From the NCBI GenBank assembly GCA_964560355.1, contig CAZLLI010000117.1, positions 1-7,425 on the forward strand: a DNA stretch of 7,425 bases, read 5' to 3'. How positions within the stretch are numbered: the stretch's first letter is position 1; the number at the start of each line of letters is the position of its first letter. Shown here in pieces: positions 1 through 5,370 of this stretch. Under the pieces are notes generated by a model that did not search any database, was not told the origin of the DNA, and saw only the letters and a list, made by a program, of their open reading frames with translations. This DNA is from JAKEHA01 sp964560355 (lineage in GTDB: Bacteria; Krumholzibacteriota; Krumholzibacteriia; WVZY01; JAKEHA01). A program made the position numbers and the translations under genes.

Positions 1-1
1 C

Positions 2-337
2 GTGGGCGACGTCGACGGCGAAGACCCGTCGTGCCTGCGTCCGTGCGGCCAGGCGATGGAATTCATCCCGCAGCGCGATCCGACCACACTAGCGGTGGGC
101 GACTCGCTGGTAGTCAAGGTCGTGCGCGGCGGCGACGACGAGATCGAATCGTTCCCAGTCGTGATCGTCACCGAAGACGGCGACGCCGACATGCGGCGCA
201 CCAACCAGGCGGGTAAGGTGGCGTTCCCGATCAACGACCGGGGCTGGTATTTGGTGCACGCGACCGAACTCCGCCGCCAGTCGGACGGCAGCTATAAGAG
301 CGACATGACCACCATGACGTTCTACGTGAAGGACTAG
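2..337 (+). CDS. DUF4198-like periplasmic protein, 3' part only
   Basis: The reading frame is open to the left edge, so only the last 111 or so codons are present and the true start lies outside the window; the GTG at position 2 should not be taken as the start. The visible part has the pattern of DUF4198 proteins: an 'EFIPQRDPTTLAVGDSL' segment (the usual form is x-I-P-x-x-x-P-x-x-L-x-x-G), a beta-rich stretch, 'TNQAGKVAFPI', then 'RGWYLVHATELRR' and a final strand ending in 'TMTFYVKD'. Family members are exported proteins of beta-sandwich type, often annotated as nickel-uptake-associated (NikM-like), but the ligand is generally unproven. The signal peptide would lie in the missing part. It is followed 25 bp later by the MFS gene on the same strand, so the two are probably co-transcribed. 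The family call rests on recalled motif pattern only. Confidence 0.7.
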   Translation: MGDVDGEDPSCLRPCGQAMEFIPQRDPTTLAVGDSLVVKVVRGGDDEIESFPVVIVTEDGDADMRRTNQAGKVAFPINDRGWYLVHATELRRQSDGSYKSDMTTMTFYVKD

Positions 338-362
338 GGACCGCGCGTATCTGCGCGCCGCG

Positions 363-1604
363 ATGAACGACGTCCGACTTCTGTTTGCATCGCGCGCGGT
401 TCGCTTGTTCGCGTTCGGATTTCTCTCCGTCGTCCTCGCGTTGTACCTCGACGCGTGCGGGCTCTCCGCGCGCACCATCGGGGTCGTGCTCACCTTCGCG
501 TTGGTGGGCGACGCCGTCCTCTCGCTTCTCATTACCACATCCGCCGACCGCATCGGCCGCAAGCGTATGCTGGTCGCGGGTGCAATCCTGATGGCAGCGG
601 GTGCGATCGCATTCGCGTCGACGACGCACGCGGCGTGGCTCGTCGTCATCGCCGCGATCGGCGTCTTCAGCCCGAGCGGCAGCGAAGTCGGTCCCTTCCT
701 CTCCATCGAGCAGGCCTCCCTCGCGCAATTGGTCGGTGAGTCGCGGCGCACGCACGTCTTCGCGCGTTACGTATTGACGGGTTCGTTCGCGACCGCGGCC
801 GGCGCGCTGGCGGGCGGTGCGATCGCGGAGGCGCTGCAGCGCGCGGGCATGTCGGCGCTCGAGTCGTACCGCGCGCTCGTGCTCGCGTACGCGGCGTGCG
901 GCGTCGTGCTGCTGGTGCTCTTCGCGCGCCTCTCGCGCGCGGTGGAAGCGGAGACGATTCGTTCCGGCGTGCGGCGCGTGCTCGGGCTCCATCGCTCGCG
1001 CGCGGCGGTGACACGGCTGGCCTCCTTGTTCGCGCTGGACGCGTTCGCGGGCGGCTTCATCGTGCAGAGCCTGCTTGCCCTATGGTTTCACACCCGCTTC
1101 CACATGGACATCGCCGCGCTCGGCGGATTGTTCTTCGGCGCCAATCTGCTGGCGGGATTCTCCGCGCTCCTCGCCGCGAAGATCGCGAAGCGCATCGGCT
1201 TGATCAATACCATGGTGGCGACGCACCTGCCCTCGAACGTGCTCTTGTGCCTGGTCCCGCTCATGCCCAACGCGACGCTGGCGGTGATCGTCCTGCTCGT
1301 GCGCGCGTCGATCTCGCAGATGGACGTTCCGACGCGCCAGTCGTACACCATCGCCATCGTCGACCCCGACGAACGCGCGGCGGCGGCCGGCGTCACCGGC
1401 ATCGCGCGCTCGGTGGGGGCGTCGTTTTCGCCCGCGCTGAGCGGCAGCCTGATGGCGACGGCGTCGCTCGCGAGCCTTCCGTTCTTCATCGCGGGCGGGC
1501 TCAAGATCGTCTACGACCTCTTGGTCTTCCGCGGCTTCCGGGCCGTGCGGGCGCCCGAAGAACAGGCGACAGTACGCGTCCCCACGGCGCCTCCAATAAA
1601 GTAG
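363..1604 (+). CDS. MFS transporter, 12-helix efflux-type permease
   Basis: This 413-residue, strongly hydrophobic protein has the length and alternation of about twelve membrane helices typical of the major facilitator superfamily. The loop between helices 2 and 3 carries the MFS motif A core, D-R-I-G-R-K-R, at residues 62-68. A second signature-like stretch, 'GSEVGPFLSIEQASLAQL', follows helix 4, and 'RARYVLTGS'-like residues (FARYVLTGS) lead into helix 5. A long basic linker around residues 190-215 separates the two six-helix halves. Such proteins exchange small solutes across the inner membrane, usually driven by protons; the substrate cannot be read from the sequence. ATG 363 fits the start of helix 1 well, although no clear Shine-Dalgarno precedes it, so translation may be coupled to the upstream DUF4198 gene 25 bp away. 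The protein appears intact. Confidence 0.88.
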   Translation: MNDVRLLFASRAVRLFAFGFLSVVLALYLDACGLSARTIGVVLTFALVGDAVLSLLITTSADRIGRKRMLVAGAILMAAGAIAFASTTHAAWLVVIAAIGVFSPSGSEVGPFLSIEQASLAQLVGESRRTHVFARYVLTGSFATAAGALAGGAIAEALQRAGMSALESYRALVLAYAACGVVLLVLFARLSRAVEAETIRSGVRRVLGLHRSRAAVTRLASLFALDAFAGGFIVQSLLALWFHTRFHMDIAALGGLFFGANLLAGFSALLAAKIAKRIGLINTMVATHLPSNVLLCLVPLMPNATLAVIVLLVRASISQMDVPTRQSYTIAIVDPDERAAAAGVTGIARSVGASFSPALSGSLMATASLASLPFFIAGGLKIVYDLLVFRGFRAVRAPEEQATVRVPTAPPIK

Positions 1605-1657
1605 TGGACGCGACCCACCCGCTCGCCCAATATAGGCGCCGAAAAAGGAGACCCACG

Positions 1658-1702
1658 GTGTTTCGAGCCCGCGCCGCGCGCTGTTTCGGCGAAACGCGGT
1701 GA
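1658..1702 (+). CDS. Possible 14-residue leader peptide
   Basis: A GTG codon at 1658 lies 7 nt after GGAG of the run AAAAAGGAG, a near-ideal ribosome-binding site with no other gene to serve. The frame reads MFRARAARCFGETR and stops at TGA 1700-1702. Four of the 14 residues are arginine; there is no run of one amino-acid codon as in classical biosynthetic attenuators. The stop overlaps a GTG at 1699 (GTGA) that opens the same frame as the downstream lipoprotein, so ribosomes ending here could in principle reinitiate. A small hairpin (GTTTC-GGC-GAAAC, 1683-1695) lies inside it. It may be a regulatory uORF or chance; the main support is the Shine-Dalgarno. Confidence 0.3.
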   Translation: MFRARAARCFGETR

Positions 1703-1726
1703 AGCGCCGCCGGGTCATTCGGGTTC

Positions 1727-1793
1727 GGCCGCTGCGAGCGCGGGGAAACGGGCTCACGGGATTCGAAGAGGCGCATAGCGGCCAGGTTTTCTT
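1727..1793 (+). terminator. Attenuator-like stem with T-rich tail
   Basis: GGCCGCTGCG at 1727-1736 pairs with CGC-(AT)-AGCGGCC at 1772-1783, giving ten base pairs with a 2-nt bulge around a 35-nt interior that can form further short stems. TTTTCTT follows at 1787-1793, three nucleotides after the stem. This is the form of an intrinsic terminator or attenuator, but the large interior and the short gap before the T-run make it imperfect. It lies in the leader upstream of the lipoprotein gene, after the possible leader peptide. Confidence 0.3.
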
Positions 1794-1796
1794 GAA

Positions 1797-1816
1797 GCGC
1801 TCCGAGTGCGGAGCGC
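1797..1816 (+). promoter_or_regulatory. Perfect 8-bp hairpin before the lipoprotein RBS
   Basis: GCGCTCCG (1797-1804) and CGGAGCGC (1809-1816) form a perfect 8-bp stem around the tetraloop AGTG. It ends three bases before the Shine-Dalgarno AAAGAGGAG, and no T-run follows it, so it is not an ordinary terminator. It could keep the ribosome site unpaired, stabilise the mRNA 5' part, or act with the stem upstream. As inverted DNA it could also be a protein-binding site. Confidence 0.4.
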
Positions 1817-1833
1817 ACGAAAGAGGAGAAACG

Positions 1834-2331
1834 ATGTCGAAGAAGTGGATGGGCCTGTGTTCGATGGCCGTCGTTTTCATGCTGGTTGCAGTCGGCGGTT
1901 GTTCGAAGAAGAAGGCCGAAGAAGCCGCGGAAGCGGAAGCGGTCGAAGAAGTCGCGACGGACGTCGCCCAGGCGGTCGGCATGCAGGCGGTCGGCACGTA
2001 CATGGTGCAGCTGCCCGCCGCGGACACGCCGGGCCGCATGATCATGCTCTCGCTCAACGGCGACAACACCGCGTCGATGAGCGTCGACTTCATGAACAAC
2101 ACGCCGGCCGTGGTGGAGAACGGTTCGTGGGCGTGGAACGAGACCGCGAGCGCGGTCGACCTGACGCTCAACCGCGACGTCTCCGGCACCATGGTGTCGA
2201 CGATGATGTCGTTCGCGTTGAGCGGCGACACGCTCAGCTTGAGCAACCCCGCGGACGCCGGCTACGGCGACATGGGGCTCTCGCTGGTGCGTCAGGCCGC
2301 GGGCGAGAGCCACGAAGGCCACTCGCACTAG
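1834..2331 (+). CDS. NlpE-like small lipoprotein
   Basis: ATG 1834 is chosen because AAAGAGGAG precedes it and a lipoprotein signal peptide begins exactly there; the frame also extends upstream to a GTG at 1699, but that would bury the signal. The 165-residue product has a basic start, a hydrophobic core and the lipobox V-G-G-C23, followed by SKKK and an acidic Ala/Glu-rich linker to about residue 45. Serine after the cysteine would, by the usual rule, send it to the outer membrane. The domain from about residue 52, beginning 'GTYMVQLPAADTPGR', then 'LSLNGDNTASMSVDF' and 'ENGSWAWN', resembles the N-terminal beta-barrel of NlpE (copper resistance/envelope stress lipoprotein), but the NlpE C-A-D-C motif is replaced by A-A-D-T. 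The last residues are histidine-rich (SHEGHSH). The exact function is unknown; the fold assignment is inferred from pattern only. Confidence 0.6.
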   Translation: MSKKWMGLCSMAVVFMLVAVGGCSKKKAEEAAEAEAVEEVATDVAQAVGMQAVGTYMVQLPAADTPGRMIMLSLNGDNTASMSVDFMNNTPAVVENGSWAWNETASAVDLTLNRDVSGTMVSTMMSFALSGDTLSLSNPADAGYGDMGLSLVRQAAGESHEGHSH

Positions 2332-2352
2332 TCGTTCGGAAGTCTGTACCCG

Positions 2353-2389
2353 GGGCCCGTCGACACCGTGCGGTGACGGCGGGCCCTTT
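2353..2389 (+). terminator. GC-rich hairpin with T-rich tail between lipoprotein genes
   Basis: GGGCCCG (2353-2359) pairs with CGGGCCC (2380-2386), and a second inner stem CACC-GTGC-GGTG can form within the loop. TTTCTCTT follows immediately. This is a good intrinsic-terminator shape, starting 21 nt after the NlpE-like stop codon. It ends only a few bases before the AAGGAG Shine-Dalgarno (2397-2402) of the META gene, and no obvious promoter lies between, so it may be a partial terminator that lowers META and ddl expression relative to the first lipoprotein. Confidence 0.5.
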
Positions 2390-2410
2390 CTCTTCGAAGG
2401 AGCGCCCCGC

Positions 2411-2893
2411 ATGACGAATCGAATCGCGCCGCCGCTGCGCGCCGCCGTGTTGGTCGCCGCGCTCGCGACGGCGTTCGGCTGCGCGAAGAAGAAGAGCGAA
2501 GAAACCGCGGCCAACGCGCCGGCGACGCCGGTCGCAATCACGTCGCCCGTCGGCTTCGTGTGGAAATGGGAAGGGACGCAGACGCCGGTCGCGTTCGTGA
2601 AGCCCGACGATCCCACCAAGTACACGCTCGAGTTCCTCCCCGATACGTCGGTGGTGGCGCAAATCGACTGCAACCGCGGCACCGGTGCGTACAAGATGGA
2701 CGGCAAGGCGATCGTCATCGGGCCGCTGGCGGTGACGCGGATGGCGTGCCCGACGGGGTCGCTCGACGCTACTTTCGTGCAGCAGATCGACGCCGCGCGC
2801 ACCATCTTCTTCCGCGGCGACACGCTGTTCATGGATCTGTTCGCCGATTCGGGGACGATGAAGTTCTCGCAGCTCCCGGAGCCGCCGCGCTAG
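2411..2893 (+). CDS. META-domain (HslJ-like) lipoprotein
   Basis: The 160-residue product starts at ATG 2411, eight bases after AAGGAG. The N-terminus is a signal peptide with a probable lipobox A-F-G-C24 (Phe at -2 is less usual), followed by AKKKSEE and a Pro/Ala-rich linker to about residue 45. Residues 47-153 match the META/DUF306 pattern: 'KYTLEFLPD', the D-C-N-R-G motif at 86-90, 'G-P-L-A-V-T-R-M-A-C-P' at 104-114, and a final 'GDTLFMDL...SGTMKF' strand pair. The two family cysteines are C87 and C113. In E. coli the family member HslJ is an envelope protein linked to heat shock and novobiocin resistance; a biochemical activity is not established. The TAG stop overlaps the GTG of ddl by one base, so translation of ddl is probably coupled to it. 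Its lipobox and KKK-x-EE region resembles that of the preceding lipoprotein. Confidence 0.85.
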   Translation: MTNRIAPPLRAAVLVAALATAFGCAKKKSEETAANAPATPVAITSPVGFVWKWEGTQTPVAFVKPDDPTKYTLEFLPDTSVVAQIDCNRGTGAYKMDGKAIVIGPLAVTRMACPTGSLDATFVQQIDAARTIFFRGDTLFMDLFADSGTMKFSQLPEPPR

Positions 2894-3936
2894 TGACGTC
2901 GTACGTGGTATTGCTGCTCGCGGGCGGCGACTCGTCGGAACGCGACGTGTCGCTGTCGAGCTCGCGCGGCATCGCGAAAGCGCTGCGCGAAGCCGGCCAC
3001 CGCGTGCTCGTCGCCGACCCCGCGCAGCCGCGCGTCACTCCCACCGAGTACGACGACGCCATCTTCGACGGCGCTACCATCGGCGTCGAACCGCCCAAGA
3101 TGGGCGAAGACGCCGACGCGCGCGCGGCCTTCGTGCGCATGCTGTCGTCGCGCGCGGACTGGGACTTCGACCTCGTGTTCAACGGGCTGCACGGCGGCGC
3201 GGGCGAGAACGGCACGCTGCAAGCCGTGCTCGACTATCTGCGCATTCCCTACACCGGGAGTGGCGCGGCCGCGAGCGCGCTCGCGATGGACAAGCAGCGC
3301 GCGAAGATCATCGCGGCGGCGGCGGGTGTTCCCGTCCCCGAAGGCCTGCACGTCGAGCGCTCGGCGCTCGCGGCGGGGACGCTCGAGCAGCAAGTGCGCG
3401 AGACGCTGGGGTTGCCGGTGGTGGTGAAGCCCAACGCGCAAGGGTCGAGCGTGGGACTCTCGATGGTGCACGCGTTCGCCGAGTTGGACGCGGCCGCGCG
3501 CGCCGCGTTCGCGGTCGACGAATCGATCCTGATCGAACGCTACATCGAAGGCCGCGAGATCACACAAGCCATCGTCGAAGGCGCGCCCGATCTTCCGCTG
3601 CTCGAAATCAAGCCGAAGTCGGGTTTGTACGACTATCAGCACAAGTACCAAGCCGGCAGCTCGGAGTACTTGGTGCCGGCGCCGGTCGACGACTCGATCG
3701 CGCGCGACGTGCTGCGCTCATCGAAGCGCGCCTTCGCCGCACTCGGCCTCTCCGTCTACACGCGCCTCGACTATCGCCTCGATCCCCAGGGCCGCCACTA
3801 CTTGCTCGAAGCCAACACGCTGCCCGGCATGACGGCGACCAGCCTGGTGCCGAAGGCGTGCGCCGCGGTCGGCATCTCGTACACGGAATTGTGCGATCGC
3901 ATCGTGCGCGAATCGCTGGCGCGCTTCGGCTCGTAG
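2893..3936 (+). CDS. ddl: D-alanine--D-alanine ligase
   Basis: Ddl joins two D-alanines using ATP in the cytoplasm, supplying the dipeptide end of the peptidoglycan precursor. The 347-residue product from GTG 2893 has normal family length. Residues 11-20 (GGDSSERDVS) give the substrate-binding Glu16; 99-109 (LHGGAGENGTL) replace the common GRGGEDGT with GENGT; 'YTGSGAAASALAMDK' follows. The ATP-grasp part has V-V-K-P (177-180) and GSSVG (184-188); the omega loop YDYQHKY (246-252) ends with K251-Y252, the tyrosine found in D-Ala rather than D-Lac ligases. The metal and substrate residues R291, D293, E306 and N308 are present, with LLEANTLPGMT. The start was chosen because the Ddl N-terminus begins right there and because TAGTG links it to the META stop; the same frame runs on upstream to ATG 2560, but that extension is a shadow of the META gene. 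No separate Shine-Dalgarno is needed if translation is coupled. Confidence 0.95.
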   Translation: MTSYVVLLLAGGDSSERDVSLSSSRGIAKALREAGHRVLVADPAQPRVTPTEYDDAIFDGATIGVEPPKMGEDADARAAFVRMLSSRADWDFDLVFNGLHGGAGENGTLQAVLDYLRIPYTGSGAAASALAMDKQRAKIIAAAAGVPVPEGLHVERSALAAGTLEQQVRETLGLPVVVKPNAQGSSVGLSMVHAFAELDAAARAAFAVDESILIERYIEGREITQAIVEGAPDLPLLEIKPKSGLYDYQHKYQAGSSEYLVPAPVDDSIARDVLRSSKRAFAALGLSVYTRLDYRLDPQGRHYLLEANTLPGMTATSLVPKACAAVGISYTELCDRIVRESLARFGS

Positions 3937-3986
3937 GTGCTCTAGTCAGACACCATCGTCCTTCTCCCCTCAGGTCCTCGCGCGGA

Positions 3987-5318
3987 CTAGCTATCAGCTC
4001 GCCGCTTCTGCCACACGTAGACCGGAATCCCCGCCACCATCAGCAGGAATCCCAATAGCACCGTCTGCGCGCCGGCGCCGTAGATGGCCCACGCGGAATA
4101 CACGAACGCGATCGCCATGACGACGCCGTCGCGCGCGCGGATCGGCCACGCGTCGACGCCGCTGCGCCGCAGGAGAATGGGGGCGAGCGCGCAGAACACG
4201 AACGGGATCAACGTGGCGAGAGTTGATAGCAAGATCGCGAAGTTGAAGATCGATACCAGGCTGTTCGAGCCCGAATAGTTGAGCACGAGCATGATCGTCA
4301 CCAGCACCACCCCGGTGACCATCGCGAACACCGGGATGCCGCGCGACGACAGCGCCGCGAAGCGAGCGGGAAACAAACCGTCGCGCGCAACCGCGGGCGG
4401 AAACTGTCCCGTCACTAGAATCCATCCGTTGAGCGCGCCGAAGCACGACACGATGGCGCCGAACCCGACCGCGTAGTACGCCCAGTCGCCCCACATCGCG
4501 CGCGCCGCGTCGGCGAAGGGTGCTTGCGACGACGCCAGCATCTCGCGCGGCATCGAACCCATCAGCACCACGGTGCTCGAGATGTAGACGGCAGCGACCA
4601 CGAGCGCACCGATGATGGTCGCGCGCGGTATCGTGCGCTCGGGATTATCGACGGATTCGGCGGGAACCGTCGCGGACTCCATGCCGAGGAACGCCCACAG
4701 CGACAACGTCGCAGCGGACGACACGGCGCGAAACGGACTCACGTCGCTGGTAATGGGGGCGAGCAACTTCTCGCGGTCGACCCACGCCGCGCCCACGACC
4801 GCGATTGCAACCAGCGGCGCCAGCTTGATGATCGTGGTCACGATCTGCACCGCACTCGCGCGTCGAATCCCGAGCGCGTTGACCAGCGTCAGCACCCAGA
4901 CCGCGGCGAGCGACGCGACGCCGCACAGCATCGTGTTGCCTTCCAGCGGCGGCACGAACACCTTGAGATAACTCCCGAACGCCACCGCCACCGCGGCGAC
5001 CCCGGTCCACAGACAGATCCAATAGCCCCACGCGATCCAGAACCCCGCGAACTCGCCGTACGCCGCGCGCGTGTACGCGTACGGTCCGCCTGCTTTCGGG
5101 ATAGCACGCGCGAGGCGGGCGAAGTTGAGCGCCACCGCCATGGCACCGATCGCGGTCAGCACCCACGCGACGATCGCGTAGACGCCGTAGGGAGCGAGTG
5201 AAGCGGGAAGAAGAAAGACGCCGGACCCGACCACGTTACCAATGACGAGCGCCGTGCACGACCAGATGCCGAGCGTTTGGCGGCGACTGCGAGTGGGCTG
5301 CTCCGAAGGAAGAGCCAT
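3987..5318 (-). CDS. APC-family amino acid/polyamine transporter, AdiC/PotE-like
   Basis: This 443-residue inner-membrane protein belongs to the amino acid-polyamine-organocation superfamily. Its pattern follows the E. coli arginine:agmatine antiporter AdiC with a steady offset of six residues: G-N-V-V-G-S-G at 27-33 (AdiC G-N-I-M-G-S-G), W208 (AdiC W202) in LSLWAFLGMESA, E214 (AdiC E208), and W299 (AdiC W293) in NGWILVTGQ. About twelve hydrophobic helices are visible and it ends in a basic tail, KRRADS. A basic amino acid, its amine product or another small amino acid is the likely substrate, but no decarboxylase gene is adjacent, so a role in acid resistance is unsupported. The start at ATG 5318 gives the family's usual short basic N-terminus; an in-frame ATG at 5372 would add 18 residues and overlap cysS. 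Neither has a clear Shine-Dalgarno. It converges on ddl (50-bp gap with no clear terminator) and diverges from cysS. Confidence 0.9.
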   Translation of the reverse strand: MALPSEQPTRSRRQTLGIWSCTALVIGNVVGSGVFLLPASLAPYGVYAIVAWVLTAIGAMAVALNFARLARAIPKAGGPYAYTRAAYGEFAGFWIAWGYWICLWTGVAAVAVAFGSYLKVFVPPLEGNTMLCGVASLAAVWVLTLVNALGIRRASAVQIVTTIIKLAPLVAIAVVGAAWVDREKLLAPITSDVSPFRAVSSAATLSLWAFLGMESATVPAESVDNPERTIPRATIIGALVVAAVYISSTVVLMGSMPREMLASSQAPFADAARAMWGDWAYYAVGFGAIVSCFGALNGWILVTGQFPPAVARDGLFPARFAALSSRGIPVFAMVTGVVLVTIMLVLNYSGSNSLVSIFNFAILLSTLATLIPFVFCALAPILLRRSGVDAWPIRARDGVVMAIAFVYSAWAIYGAGAQTVLLGFLLMVAGIPVYVWQKRRADS

Positions 5319-5341
5319 CGTGTGACCCAGTAGACCACACG
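5319..5341. promoter_or_regulatory. Inverted repeat in the divergent transporter/cysS region
   Basis: CGTGTG (5319-5324) and CACACG (5336-5341) form a perfect 6-bp inverted repeat with an 11-bp spacer. The right arm begins on the last base of the proposed cysS -35 element (TAGACC, 5331-5336), and the left arm abuts the start codon of the APC gene. It could be an operator shared by both genes, or in the transporter mRNA an RNA hairpin directly before AUG. The repeat is seen; the function is inferred and could be chance. Confidence 0.35.
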
Positions 5342-5360
5342 CGAGCGAGCCTGCTATAGT
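5331..5360 (+). promoter_or_regulatory. Predicted cysS promoter, giving a near-leaderless mRNA
   Basis: TAGACC (5331-5336, four of six matches to TTGACA) is followed after 18 bp by TATAGT (5355-5360, five of six matches to TATAAT). Transcription would start about 5366-5368, only a few bases before ATG 5371. There is no Shine-Dalgarno in front of that ATG (the bases are CTTTCTCCC), which fits initiation on a leaderless or nearly leaderless transcript. The -10 contains the palindrome CTATAG (5354-5359), so a minus-strand -10 for the APC gene could overlap it, but no good minus-strand -35 is visible. Confidence 0.5.
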
Positions 5361-5370
5361 GCTTTCTCCC

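Larger units (their letters stand above)
1605..1833 (+). promoter_or_regulatory. Structured 5' leader of the lipoprotein-ddl block
   Basis: This 229-bp stretch holds no convincing long gene. From left to right it contains a possible -10 element (TATAGG, 1631-1636) with only a poor -35 (TGGACG, 1605-1610, spacer 20); a strong ribosome-binding sequence (AAAAAGGAG, 1642-1650) before a 14-codon ORF; a long stem with a T-rich tail (1727-1793); and a perfect hairpin (1797-1816) directly before the lipoprotein Shine-Dalgarno (AAAGAGGAG, 1820-1828). The arrangement resembles an attenuation-type leader. The regulatory role is inferred; the motifs are seen directly. Confidence 0.4.

Noticed and set aside
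1699..1833. GTG 1699 as the start of the NlpE-like lipoprotein
   Set aside because: It would put 45 arginine-rich residues before a clear signal peptide; ATG 1834 has a strong Shine-Dalgarno.
1080..2246. 388-codon minus-strand ORF over the MFS gene end and the first lipoprotein
   Set aside because: Shadow frame: no recognisable domain, basic low-complexity product, conflicts with well-supported plus-strand genes.
1501..2832. 443-codon minus-strand ORF opposite the lipoprotein genes
   Set aside because: A long open frame in GC-rich DNA; Arg- and His-rich product without domains, and it covers two genes with clear signal peptides and Shine-Dalgarno sites.
2560..2892. N-terminal extension of ddl to ATG 2560
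   Set aside because: The extra 111 residues are META-gene sequence read in another frame; the Ddl homology starts exactly at GTG 2893.
3937..3986. Bidirectional terminator between ddl and the APC gene
   Set aside because: The convergent 50-bp gap is a natural place for one, but I see no convincing stem or T-run.
4524..5201. 225-codon plus-strand ORF inside the APC transporter
   Set aside because: Arg/His-rich antisense shadow of a protein with strong family motifs on the other strand.
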